Made by a program: the position numbers and the translations under genes. DNA of 64,000 nt from Gymnorhina tibicen (lineage: Eukaryota; Chordata; Aves; Passeriformes; Artamidae), in contig VXAZ01000587.1 in assembly GCA_013399875.1 (NCBI GenBank), forward strand, positions 1,906,617 through 1,970,616, in the 5' to 3' direction. Shown one piece after another: positions 1 to 12,500 of this stretch. The notes beneath the pieces were generated by a model. The model searched no databases. It worked only from the letters and a program-made list of their open reading frames with translations, and had not been told where the DNA came from. Every line of letters starts with the position of its first letter. Positions within the stretch are counted from its first letter, which is position 1.

Positions 1-147
1 TGATGGACGAGAGCTAAAGGCCAAGAGACTCCTGGTCTCTCTCAGTTATTAAACACTGCTTTAGGTGGATTGGAGTCATTCTGGAGCCATTCAAAGCGTG
101 GAGATGGAGAGAAAACCAGCCCGTGGACAGAATTTATTGGCAATAAA

Positions 148-187
148 TTATTCCACTTATTTATTATTCCATTTATTTATTATTCCA
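148..187. repeat. Short tandem repeat, 16 bp period
   Basis: The 8-mer ttattcca starts at 148, 164 and 180, giving an exact 16 bp period over about 2.5 copies. The spacer between the copies is cttattta, then tttattta. It is a small local slippage-type duplication in AT-rich DNA. Confidence 0.8.
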
Positions 188-1281
188 ATTAGCACTGGCA
201 TAGAACATTTTCCAATACCACCTTTTGCTAAAAGTATTCTCCCAGTCCAGTCGAGTGGAATCTTTATGTATCTTTTGACATCAAGGTCAGCAGAGCCTTA
301 CTTGGTAGGGCTCAAAACGATTTCTGAGAAACTGTAGGGCTTTGCTGGTATTTTAAGTATAATTCAACCTAACAATTAATTTGATGTATTGATACTAATG
401 CACTCTCTCAACATGGTATCTGAATACAGTATTTTCCCTGCTGCTGGCTTAATTTAATTTAGTGCCTCTGTGGCTGTATTCCACAGTCCATAGTAGAACA
501 GCCATCACTAAGGAAACATTCTGGTCTTTGAAGTTACATTTTTGTGAGTCATGCCAGTCCCAACACCTCATGCAGCCTTCACCACACTTCTACAGAAGGT
601 AACAACTTACCAGCCCAAAAACTGAGCAGATCTTCATAATAACTCTTCATTCTTTAAATAATAGCTGGTCAAAATCAAGTCAGAAGCAAAATAGGATGTA
701 TTTGTCACAATGTGCACAACTCCATTAAACTACCTGATTAGAGCTGAAACACCTCCCATTGGATTTCAATCATTTAATTCCTCTTTAATTTTAGAAGGGC
801 TGATTAGCATTTCACTCAATGCCTTATAAACTTACCCTTACCTTGTAATGATATGTAGGTGGAGTTGAATCTCATTCTCCATTTAGCAGCCATTGAAAGA
901 ACTCCTGGCAAGTAATTATAGATCAAAATAACTACATCCAGAAACTGCACCTTCTAACACCTATATGCATAGTTGTATTTATAATCATCCTTTTTTAATT
1001 CCAACAAATGCTGGAAGATATTTTTCAGTGTTAAACAATGGTTCAAGAGAGACATGAGAAGAGTATAAATCAGTATTATTATAATATTAAGTATGGTGCT
1101 AACCGCATTAAGAAAATTGCCACTTTCTGCCATTTCAGAAAGCACATAATTAAATTTTGCAAAAGAACTCAGTCCAGCTACTGAATTGAATACTAAAGCA
1201 GCTGCAAATGGATCCCTGTCTGTTTGATGTGAAATGTTTTCAAATGGAGTATCACCAGCTCAGATGTATAAATACAAATGA

Positions 1282-1402
1282 AAATGTATCCATTGTCTTC
1301 CTTCTAATGTGAAGGACAACACAAAGAAGATAAACTCACTCTACAGAAATGTTATTTATAATAAATGTATCCATTATATGTATTATAATAAATGTATCCA
1401 TT
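1282..1402. repeat. Triplicated 13-mer with one 20 bp direct repeat
   Basis: The 13-mer aaatgtatccatt occurs at 1282-1294, 1363-1375 and 1390-1402. The last two copies lie within a longer 20 bp identical direct repeat (1356-1375 and 1383-1402, offset 27 bp). The first copy is isolated about 80 bp upstream. This fits local duplication. No coding or transposon signal accompanies it. Confidence 0.75.
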
Positions 1403-2660
1403 CTATTACTTCACCTAAACATCTCAAACCATGTTATGAGTATCAATTAAGCCTTTGAAACGAGGCTGAATTGATGAACTCCCACCTCAAGAAAAGGTTA
1501 CAGTAAAAAAAAAGTAACTCTGTAGCTCTGGACCTAATTGTTTGAGGGCCCCTTCACTCAGGCGAGGTTTGGTCAAAACCCCAAGACATCGGGACCATAA
1601 CCCATTTTAAATGTCTTTGCTTAGATGCCAGGACACATTTGAATCTGCACATATGAGGATGGTGTGAGTCAATAAGGTTATGGACACAGTAAATATCTGC
1701 CTACATAAATCATGTGATGGACAGTTTATCCAAAGGTTGTAGAGCAGGAACCATCACGGACAATCCTCTGGCTCCAACCTCCAGTAACACTCAGGGACAG
1801 CAGGAAGCTTCAGACAAAAGGAAAACAGGAAGGTGAGCCAGCTGTTACTGTAAGTGTGGCTCCAGGGAATCCACAGGCAAAGGTGATGGCATCACCACCA
1901 GGAATAACACCTCCCTGTCCCACTGGGGACACAACCTCTTCTCGTGACACCCCACCTAGGAAGGAACAGCCTCGGGACCCTACACATAATCAAGATGCAA
2001 GAACGCGTCAAGAAGGATCTATACATCTCATTAAAACGTGCCAGGTGTGGTTTATTATTGCTTCCTTAGCGTTATTAACTAGGTTACCAGGAAATTATTG
2101 GCCCTATGCTGAGTGTTTCCCTTTGCTGCAGGCAAATATCCCATTTAAAATAACAAGTGCAACAACCTCGAATTTTGGTTGGCTGTTTTTTTAACAGCTA
2201 CTTAAAATTGTATCACAGAATGACAGCTCCCCATTTTCAGTTCCAGCCACGCACTACAGCTCTTTGTCACAATAGCAGCACGTCACCTGGCAAACACAAA
2301 AGTCTGTTGAAATTCTCTTAAATTAGTCTCTTATCACTAATCATTTCTGAAAATGCCATGGAAACTGTGACACGACTCCACAAAGGATAAATTGTTTTGG
2401 AGAACTGCATCCTAGAGGGTTGGAGGTTTTCATGCAGCACTCCAGTACAAAACTGGCACGAGCTGGTGAGGTTTGTGATTCACAGGACGAGGAAGGTTGT
2501 GCAGATGACACAAGAAAGTTGTGCTCCCTAGTGAGCTCTTGCTGTGCTCCTCGGATACTGTGCTCAACAACCTCTGTGGATGAACTCGAGTTTCAGACAG
2601 CCAAGGCTCTGCAATTTGCTAAAACTGCCAACAGGAGAATCCAAGTACAGGTATTTGTAA

Positions 2661-2712
2661 AAGAAAACAAAAAAAACCAAACTCACCACCATACCAACCC
2701 ACAACCCCCCCT
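2661..2712. repeat. A/C-rich low-complexity tract
   Basis: The plus strand runs through A-runs punctuated by single or clustered Cs and ends in a run of seven Cs. It is one of a recurring class in this window (others near 6.0, 9.0, 10.9, 12.6, 30.4, 34.6, 37.1 and 38.5 kb). Origin unknown; decayed A-rich tails or slippage are both possible. Confidence 0.7.
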
Positions 2713-5084
2713 ACTTCCTGAGAGAGGGGCAGCGATGCAGGGTGCAGTACTGACATGCACAAATAGCATCCTAATCTATAAACTACTGAAAACCAACCTT
2801 GCCATGTCCTTTAAAGTTGCCAAGTTATGGATCATAAATTTTTGAGCAGATTCAAGCATAATATTGGACCTACTTAAATTTCAAAATACTTACGAAATTT
2901 TCTGTTCAAGCCTGCTAACATGTACCTGTTTCCACGCTGACTTTTTATAATTAAATTATTAAATTCCCAAACCTCCTCCGAGAATTCAAGGAGTTCTCCG
3001 CAGAACAGAGAGCAGGAACAGAACATGAATAGAGCAATGGGGGGTTAACGCAGTCCAAAACACCACTTCAGTATTTGGCTTCTGAAGGGGCTGATTAATT
3101 AGCGTGGTGTTTCTGTGACACCACAGTCTTTCAAACGAAATGCCACAGACTGGACTTGGACCAGAGCAAAAACCTTCAATGAATATTACTGCAGTGGAGC
3201 CTTTGCAAATCCAGTCACTATTTATATATTGGTCCACAGTTTGAAAAGTTAAAAAAATAAACTCAAGTGTGACATTTATTCACCGAGCCTTTAGAGAACT
3301 TACAGTGTGTGGTTTACAGGGCTTCATTTCTGTATTCTGAGCAAGTCTAATGAAATGTCATGTAAAGTCAGTGGGATTTAGAAGTGTGTTATGATTGCTC
3401 CAGAAAGCAAGGAAAATTTAATCCTAAACATATTTTAAAATTAATAGCAAAGACCCCACATTCTTTTGATTGATTAGCAATAAACAGCAGTACTCATGTA
3501 CAACATCAATCCTAGACTGACTTCCTTCAGCCTGTCCTCTGGGATACTCTATAGTTTACCTCATCTGCAGAGCTTTGCCGCTACTATTTTTCATAGTATT
3601 TTAATTCTGAAATATTGAGGTTGCACTTTGTGCCACAATCTGGTTTTGTGTGTGCAAAATGCGTTCAGATTCTGAATTGCCTCAGAGAGAAAAAAAGCAT
3701 TCGTATCTGATACTGCCTTCAAATCCATTTCCAGTGGATACAAAAAAAAATAGTAACATTTAAACCTTTTCAACTCTTGGAGATTTAACTTCAGGCTACA
3801 TTCAGTGACAAATTTTCACACGTTCTTATAGTCGCCAGACATCTGTATTAATTTCTGTATAAAAGGCAGAACATGTATCTAGGAAAACTAAAGATTTATT
3901 TAACACCTCTTGAGAGCCATCTCTAAAATTAGCCCATGACCACAAGTATTTTCTAACCCTTCAGTGTAATTCTGGGTGTTGGTGCTGCAGAACGTGCAGG
4001 AGTGGATATGCATTAACTACGCTAGACTACAGAGCATATGGTCTCCTGATTACTTTAAAACACGCACTGAGAAGTTTAATGAAGAGAAATAATTGCCCTC
4101 CCCTTGCTAATGATGATTCTGCTACGTTATTAAAAGACATTTTATGCATCACATCTTTTGTATGAAACCTAGCATGGAAACGGAGGAACAAGGATTGTTT
4201 CACCTACTGCAAGCGTAGATACACACAGAAATCAAAGAATAACCTGTACACTGCTAATCCCATCTACTCAAAAATAAGGGTTATACAATGGTGCATTCTT
4301 TTTGTGTGCTCTCATCCCAAGAGCTTTTGCACTTAATGTAATTAAAAGGGGAAGGAAGAAAACCTTAAAAATATTTTCAATGCCACCAGTGTTCTAAAAC
4401 ATGCAGCAGTATAAAAACCACTGTATCTGAGGGGAAAAACCCCACACTCCTGATTTACTGGATGTGATGGAGCCTTCTTACAAAGACACCAATTTTGTGC
4501 TCACAGTTCATTAAACAAAAGTAAGCTCAATAAACAAATTGGACTTTCCTAATCCTGGTTGCACGGAACTTTCTATTCATACTCACCAAACAGAACCTTC
4601 CTGTCTTCCCCCCAGCCCTTGGGGAATCATGTACCAGGCAGAGAAAAGCTTTTGGAAACCACAAACCACAAAGACTGAAATAGGATCCCTGGATCTAAAC
4701 CACTGAACTTCTTGAGCAACAGGAATTGCTTCTACTGAGAACAAACTGGATGAACACGTGAACTCAGCTATTATGCCTTGGAAGATGACAGAGCACCATG
4801 GGGATGAAATACAGACATCAGGAGTCGTGCTTAGACAATACACTTGCCAAAATTTTCAGTTTAATTATCTCTCAGGAGTAAAAATATCAGTTAATAAATC
4901 TGGACTGTAAAGTCAAGTCTATTGTGCTTTCAAAATTAAATGTACAAAAGAAGCTACATCAAGACTTTTTAAAATTAATTAGGGAATAAGTTGCCTCCAA
5001 TACCTCTTTAGAATTAAATACCTTTTGAAGACAAACAACAAGAATTAAACATTCATTGCAAACTGGCTTAAATTATTTGTCAGG

Positions 5085-5330
5085 TGTTATACATTAACAG
5101 CAATAAGTTTTTGCCAAGCGGGCATATCATCTTTGGGCCGAGAGCAATGACTCACAGAAATAATTATCTTTTATTAGACTGATGCTTGTGCACAAGATAA
5201 ACAACTGATAAGACACAGCTGTCCATCACAATTACACTGTCAGGCTGTTATTAAAGAATGTCAAAGGACCGACTGTTATGGGGGTGATTATATCATGCAT
5301 GTATAAAGAAAGTTGAACACTTTTAATTTA
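5085..5330. promoter_or_regulatory. Candidate enhancer: GATA/E-box/AP-1 motif cluster
   Basis: Within about 75 bp the sequence shows an exact AP-1 core TGACTCA (5148-5154), three GATA-type sites (TTATCT at 5164-5169, AGATAA at 5195-5200, TGATAAG at 5206-5212), a perfect 12 bp palindrome CTTGTGCACAAG (5185-5196) and an E-box CAGCTG (5216-5221) four bases after the last GATA site. Close GATA plus E-box pairing is known from GATA/bHLH co-bound enhancers in vertebrates. That this block is functional is inference; the motifs are short and chance clustering in AT-rich DNA is possible. Confidence 0.3.
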
Positions 5331-6020
5331 TCCATTGGCAAAACCCAATCACTGGTCAAGACACTCAACAAAAACACTTTTTGGAAAAAAAAAATCCACA
5401 TTGAATTTTGCACAAAAACAATGGTAAAGAAATCAAAAGGCCTCAGAACATGTATTAAAAGATGTAATATTTCTGCCTCACATAAGGCAGATTATCTAAG
5501 GCACCTTGGCCGTATCTAATTCTAAAAAAAGTAAAAGGCAATAGAAAGGCTAACCAGACTCTACCCTGCTCCCATTTTAACCAAGAGATTATGTCAGTAC
5601 CCTTATTAAGGATATGCTACATTTACTCTTTGGCAACAAGCCTTTTGTTCTGTCAACTCTGCTGCAATATTTTCCCACAATATCCACGACAGAGAAGTAC
5701 ATCATCCTACAGACCATCCTCCACACCACTGAAGTGCCTTTTTGATACTTCTATACCTAGAATTTAAGTCAAATGCACCTCTCCACTTACTTCCTCTAAT
5801 TCTGCAGTTTTCAGCCTTCAGAAGATACTGAAGAAACTACAATCGTACCTGAACCAAAGGAGGACTTACTCACAAAACCCCAAATCTAAGTCAAGTATTT
5901 CATCATAATTGCTCATGTCTTCCTTTTATTCATCACCAGTTTTCTAACTTTAAAACTTTGACTTGATATCCAGAGTTGTGCACATAAGAAAGGTTCCCAA
6001 CAGCATTTTAAAAGCGCATT

Positions 6021-6060
6021 CAAACAAAACAAAACAAAACCAAAACCCCCCACCACACTC
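6021..6060. repeat. A/C-rich tract, AAAAC-type
   Basis: The plus strand shows about four AAAAC-like units followed by a run of six Cs and a CA-rich end. It belongs to the recurring A/C-tract class in this window. Confidence 0.75.
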
Positions 6061-9008
6061 AAAATCTAGGTTTTTACTCTTTCTTAAAAAATCTAATTGA
6101 AATACAAGCCAGGTGGATACAGACAACTCAAAGCAAGTAAAAATGTTTTATATTAAGTTTAAAATGTTTTCATGACTAATACATGAGACGGAAAGAAAGA
6201 ACAAGATGGATTTTGCATTGCTCAAATAGGGAAATATTGCCTGCTGTACCTCAGGTTTTTTGGTTGTCTGGGTTTTTTTTCTTTCTGTGCAGCAGGAGTG
6301 CCACCAGCCCATGCACGAGACAAGATTTATTGCTGTAAATACAGCTACACAAACCCAAACCCATAAATCTAACCATCAGGAGAACATACTTGGAGTTGTG
6401 TGTTGAGATGGATTTTGAAGGAAAAAAGTCACATTCATCTTAAAGAGAAAAAGTAACATTAGACAGTATTTACCACAGATACAGTGCACAAGAAAACACA
6501 TGGGATTCTTTTTCAGCCTGTAAGGATGAAAATTTAGATGAATCTGCATTTCTTTTTTGGTACATAGTGTCTAGTATTGCTGGCTATGTTAAGTTCAGTA
6601 ATTTCATCCTAAATCACTGCTGCTAGTGGTTCTGACAAAAAAAATCCTCAGGATTATCCAGCCCTGCTCACAGAGGTCTGAGTGAAGGACGAGGATTTGA
6701 GATCGAGACTGGAAAAAGAGGGAAATCACAGCAGGGGTTTCACACAGCCCACTGAAGGCACAAGGAGATCTCCCTTTCGCAAACTTTAGCTCGAGCGCTC
6801 TATGTTTTATAAAAATAAGAAGACTGATGAGTGACAGGGTGAAGGAACAGTGGAGAAACATCATCTCAGACTGCAGACATTTGCTACGCTGCCAAATGCT
6901 GCTTATGAAGGCTGAGCAAGGTTCCACCACGACTGCCACGAGCAGATAACAGCACAGCTCGTTCCAGGAGCTCTGCTGTTGCTCATCTGTTAGTTTTGAC
7001 AACCAGCAGTCTCACTCCCATCTCCTCTCCGGTTGGTGACTTCTCTAAGGTAGCCTTTATTGAGATTTATCCCATGGTCATGCATTGCTCTCTGGATCCC
7101 GAGGACACACAGGCCCTCCTCACAAGCCAGCCCGGTGCCAAACCTGTACAGCTTTCATAATATGCTTTGGAAAGAGCACCATTTTATTCTAAAATTTTAG
7201 CAGCTCCACCGTGCTTGTCAATAGTAAAAAACAAAGCAGAAATGCTATCTTAATCGAATGAGATTGATTCTGTCCAGTGTGAGGGAACTAAGTAGTAGCT
7301 TACACTTTTTGCTAGGAAGAAGTCTTATAAGAGTGTCCTTGCATTTCTACATGAGTGTGAGGCTCTGTCTTCCCTGCCTCCCATCTCAGAAATCGGGAGC
7401 TTTTCCTGTTTAACACGTGTCGGTTGACACAGGAATCCGAGGGTCTCTAGCTGGGACATGACGTGTTACCCAGCCTTGTGCAGGTCAGGCAGACAATGCC
7501 TGACCTTTGCACAGTACCAGGAAATCTCGTGGAGTGTTCTCTCTCTCCTCTCAACCACGTTCTCCCTTTGGCTACTCAGACATTTCAGTTCTGAGACCCA
7601 GGTATTGTACAGGACACGTGGTACAGACCTCAAAGCCATCCGGCACTCAGATGCATTGTATCACCGCAGCAGTTGTGAAAGGTTATTTTATCGAATTAAA
7701 GAGAACTTTTATGAGTCCCATTGAAACGACACTGGAAAAAAAACCCAAAAAATCCCTTCTGACTGCCTTGTTCTGGTCTGTCTCTTCGTGAGTTTTCACA
7801 AACTACTCCTTCCTCCTGCTTTTTCAACAAAGCTGCTGTTTGACAGCTCGAAAATCTTTTGTCTCACATCAAACCTCAGACGCTTGTCCCACCACAGCAG
7901 CATGTGAAATATTCTATTTCACATAAATCTCAGGTGCAGTTTGCTCAAACTGGATGTAAAATTCTATAAAATCTGGTTGTCAAGACCAGCAAAATACACA
8001 AAAATAATTGATTAGACTACAATAAATCTTGCTGAAATGTGTGTATAGCCAGAAGGAGTTTCTCTCTATCACCTATCTGTGTATTTCTGTCATGATATTG
8101 AAGTATTTTGCCCTGCAGTCAAAGAGAATTTCAATAATGGGGAATATTCTTTTTTCCAGGCAAAGTTTCTACAGTGCTGAAAAGGCAAAGTTTGAAACTT
8201 CTTTGTGACAATGTAAAACACACAAAATGATGCTGACATAGCTCCACAGTCTCTGCACGACTGTAGTGGATTGAAGCACTGAAGTACTCAGGATGATTAT
8301 ATGCAGGAGAAAGTCTAATTAACACAACTGCCATTAAAGAGTATTGCATCTTTTGATAATTGGGTTTTATCAGAAATGGAGAAACAGAGGCATAGAATTA
8401 AATTGATGGATGAAATTGATCTATTGCTTTCTGGATGAAGAAGGAACAATAGCTAATTCATGGCACTCACAAAGAGAATCAATTTTTGAGAGACTGAAGA
8501 GTAAAACTCTAACAAACCTTGTTAAAATACCAACATCTTTCTAAAAGATATATATTTTTTAAAAAAAGGAGTAAAAGCTTTCTGTATTTTCTGAATAATC
8601 CTAATGGTTTGCTGGTCAGTCATCATGGTACAGTTAGCACAGCACCTTCCCACCTACCAAGCCTCGTGGAAAAGCTTCTCAGACTAACACAGTCAGACAA
8701 TCCCTAAACTGTGAATCAAAGTATAAAACTCTGATATCCTGGACTGTCAAATGTAAATATGTTTACTCAGCACCCTTCCTTGACTCTAAGGTTTAAAAAG
8801 GAATGATATTCAACAACCATTCTGATAAAGAAACTAAAAATAATAATTAAAAACGCTTGCTGAGCTGGGAATAATTCACCAATATATATTTGGTTCATTC
8901 ATTTGATTAAGTAACATCTATGTGAGAAAGTTTTCTTGCATTTCAAAGACAGCCCTCACCTGTGAGTGGCCACTGGCTCATTGTCTCTTCAGAATAATAC
9001 ACAGTATA

Positions 9009-9040
9009 AAAACACAAAACAAAACAAAAACACCTCAACA
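9009..9040. repeat. A/C-rich tract, AAAAC-type
   Basis: Three AAAAC-like units followed by an A-run and CA-rich sequence on the plus strand. Same class as the tract at 6021-6060. Confidence 0.65.
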
Positions 9041-11029
9041 AGTTACCAAAGATCTCCACATAAAAAAGGACTGATTGGGGCATCTTCTCTTCAGCACTGT
9101 CCTGAGATATTGCTGACCCAAGGGTTCAATATCAAATAAGACAAGATTTGGCTATTAAATATGTATCTAGATTTCTGAACTGTGAGGAAGGCAAAAACCT
9201 GTAAATTTACAAAGCTACCATGCATAAAATTCACATAAAACTTTTGAGAAACTGGATGCTGTGAACTTTATTCACAGTATTTCTTTATCTCCACTTGAAA
9301 CATGACAAGTCAAACCCGAAATCATTTATCTAAACGCCTTAAATTTCCAAGTTTGTTGAATTCAAACAGCCTCATATGGGTAAAAATTTCATGACATAAT
9401 GGCTCAGGAAAAGATCAAAGTAACAATGTTCTGGAACTGGGATAAAGTCACATGCCTTTTATAGATGGAATATATGCAATTAAGAGTTATGCTTCAGAGA
9501 TTAAAGGTGAGCTCAATCATTGGCAATTATGCAAAGAAAATGGATCAGCAAATGAAATTCTGCTACAGGACAAAAATGACTGCATTGATTGAGCTTTTTT
9601 TATCAGTTTCTATTTTTGTTGTGTTCCTATTTTCCCCTTTGTTCAGTAATGAAGGGGAGGGGTTGTAGGCATCCAAGCTTGAGCCCCCATATGCAGAACA
9701 AAGTTTCCATTGCTGTGCATTATCAAACTGGGTGTTAATTTCTTCCAATTTTATCTCAACTTTGCCATGGGACATCTGTTCTGGTGTGCTGTGTTACATG
9801 ATTAACGCTTTCCACACTCCCTTACAAGAACTCGGACAACAATATTTGCAAGGATGATCCTGCTTTAACTTGAGAATCCTAGAATGTGCTTTTTAAAAAT
9901 TAAAATGCCAGCACAGCTGTCTCAGTACGGTAACAGCTGAACATCCATTTCTGAGCTGAGGGCGTGAGAAGAAACCAGATGTGGCGTGTTAAGTACTGCA
10001 TGGCCAACTTCGGTACTTAATGGTGTGTGCCACACCGTACGAAGAGGAGACACTTTCTCCTGCTAAGTCCTTGGAATCTGTGAACAATGCAGCTCCAAAT
10101 CACTCCAGTTTCTTTTTAAGAGAAAACCCTACTGCAGTACACTTTCCTACAGCAAAATCAGCCCCATTTGTTACCAATTTTTAGTGGAAGGGAGGTTTCC
10201 CAAAGGGAGAATCAATCATCCAGATTCCTTTTCCACTCCAATGTACATGAACTTCAGTTTATATAATTAAGACTAAGCCCAAATTTGTCTGAATCTTCAA
10301 AATCAACAGTGCAAAGACAACCTTATGGTTTAATCCATCATACCCCATTAAGTTAGAGCTGGATGTCAATTTTTAATTTGATACATTTTTATCAAAAGAT
10401 GTCATTTGCCTCAACTGAGCATGCTCAGGACGGCAGCATTATTTGAGAAAAGGGAAACAAATCCCAAAACACTGTTTATTTAAAGCTGTTTTCTCTGTTG
10501 CAAAAGTTTAAAGTCTTCAGCCTAATGAGCATTTTCATGTAGGTTTCACAGCTAAAAAAAGGACAGCATAGAAAGGCTTCCAGACCGACATGGGTTGCTC
10601 TAAGACATAAATCTAGGAAAACAATCAAAAACCATTTGGACCAGGTTCCTAAATGTAATAGTGAAATTATGAATTATTTTCACTGATGAGATCTGGAATA
10701 ATTGCACTGGTAGCTGAAACAGCACACACAGCTCTCTCGTGGCACACACCCAGCAGGTATTCCTTACTGTAATACTTACAATATTGTCAACTTCAACTGA
10801 CAAAGTTGATAAGAGTCTAACTCAATTAAATTTACTTTAGCAGCGAACACTTCTGTATTGCTTCTTACTGAAAGAGTTTGATTTTTGTGGCTGCCACTTA
10901 AAAGCCTGGGAGGTTTTGGAAGGCTTATTTTATGCTAAAAAAACCAAAACCCCCACTGCTATGAGATAAATACACGGTGCAAAGAGTTAACATTTCCACT
11001 CAGAGACCCTCATCCTGACAAGAAACTAC

Positions 11030-11260
11030 TCAGATAGATATGCCTTTAATTTTGCCAGCCTGCCAATAATCCAGCTGTGTTATAACAGCAGACACAATGG
11101 TAGGGGAGTGACATCCCCACCATAATAAACAGCTAAAACAGAGACAACTTCATTACAAACCAAAACGAACATTTTGTCAGCTGTTGCTATAATACACAAC
11201 TGCTGAAAATAGGATATCACAAATAATGATAAATATTCATTAGGACATCATTACAAGGCT
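11030..11260. promoter_or_regulatory. Candidate conserved non-coding block
   Basis: An unbroken AT-rich block without simple repeats, dense in homeodomain-, GATA- and E-box-like words, with an imperfect inverted repeat at 11097-11122 (left arm atggtagggga, right arm tccccaccat). The texture resembles deeply conserved vertebrate enhancers, but conservation cannot be tested here. Confidence is low and rests on texture alone. Confidence 0.22.
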
Positions 11261-12339
11261 ACGAGAAACACGGCTCAAGCAGAGCTACCACTGCTGCCTT
11301 TACAAGCCAGCCCCTTCTCTCGAGATGCTGAACCCTCCGAACTGATGGCGAGCAATGATTTTTCCTAAACATCAGCAGGAAACAGGAATGTTTAGGATTT
11401 CATGGCAGACTCTCAGTGCCTCGCAGGAGTGAGCTTTTAAAGAGAAACAAAAGGGGAAGAGAGTCTACAGGCAGATGGTAGGCAGCCGGGGAAAAGTCAT
11501 GCTGTGTTGGCTGACCAGCTAAAAAGAAACAGAGGGAGATGGTCCAGCAAACCCATTGTGGAATAGACAAGGGGAAAGCTTGGGGGGATCACAAACAGCT
11601 TGCTTCTGCTGCTGGTGCCCCTATTCCCTGAAGCGCAGGGGATCAGAACGAAGCAGAACTTGGCAAGGAATATGTGACACCATACCAAGACCCCTTGGCA
11701 CAACTGCCTCTTTCCTTTCTGCTCTTGTGACTCCCTGGGCTGTCGCAGCTTCCATCAGGTTTGGTACTGAAACGGCTTCAGCCACTCAAGGAGCAAGCAG
11801 GCAACAAAATAAAGATACGAGAGAAAATCTCTGTTTGAACGTGCCCTAAACAAAGGGATCGCTGTGTCAACAATATTGCATCCATCTGACCAGGGGCGAC
11901 AAGGCTCTTGAGAAGTTCGGGAACAACATCTGCACTCAGCAGCCACTGGAGAACTGAAACCACTGTGTATATTTATGTACTTACACTGCTCCTGCAGCCT
12001 CATAACCTATCACTAACACACCATTGCAAGGCAGCGAGACTGGCAGGTCTGTTTCTATCATGGACCTTGGAGTTTTCATGATGCTAAAAAGAAATGCATT
12101 CAACAGCTCTCCCCCTCTCCCCCAAACCCCCACATATATGTATGTCCTGGCTTTGTAATGATCGCCTGATTTCTACACGCCATCGCTCTCCACAAAGGCT
12201 TGAAAGTCACAAACTGCACAAATCACAGCTGTGAAGAAAAGACGGTTCAAATAATTACAGCAGGGTCCACCTTTTGAAGCACAGCTTCTTGCTTTGTGAG
12301 AAACACGAAGAAGCATCGAAAGTGCAGCAGCTTTTTTCC
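11261..12339. other. Non-coding stretch, no gene seen
   Basis: Mixed-composition unique DNA. Overlapping open frames of 60-100 codons occur on both strands around 11.5-12.0 kb, with none favoured and no recognisable domain. I see no gene, repeat or RNA. Confidence 0.6.
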
Positions 12340-12500
12340 AGCCAGAGCGTGCCTGCCAGGCACGGCCAGGCGAGGAGGGTTTCGGGCAGTGGGTCCAGCT
12401 CTCCCCATCTGCCGGCGGCACCGAGCGCGCGGCTCCCGAGGCACCGGCACCAGCGCGGAGCGCGAGCGCCTGAACTCGGTCCTCTCACGAGTCACCCTTC
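12340..12500. promoter_or_regulatory. Small CpG-rich patch
   Basis: About 160 bp with many CpG dinucleotides (for example the 12405-12475 stretch, with gcggca, gagcgcgcgg and gcgcggagcgcgagcg) inside otherwise AT-rich DNA. Three minus and two plus frames stay open across it, which follows from its composition. It could be a small orphan CpG island, an alternative promoter, or a GC-biased conversion hotspot. No transcript evidence is visible. Confidence 0.4.

Larger units (their letters stand above)
1..5084. other. AT-rich non-coding stretch, no gene seen
   Basis: No open frame here exceeds about 140 codons and none resembles a known family. The sequence is AT-rich and mostly unique. It holds two small tandem repeats (148-187 and 1282-1402) and an A/C-rich tract (2661-2712), annotated separately. 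I read it as intergenic or intronic. No exon with convincing splice sites and codon use was recognised. Confidence 0.7.
5331..11029. other. AT-rich non-coding stretch, no gene seen
   Basis: Mostly unique AT-rich DNA with A/C-rich tracts at 6021-6060, 9009-9040 and 10936-10957 and a G/T-rich tract at 6254-6289. The longest open frame is a minus-strand 132-codon frame (6604-7002) with no recognisable domain and ordinary chance length. No RNA gene, splice-supported exon or transposon was recognised. Confidence 0.65.

Noticed and set aside
1..120. Possible repeat or LTR edge at the window start
   Set aside because: No terminal inverted dinucleotides, primer-binding site or second copy visible in the window.
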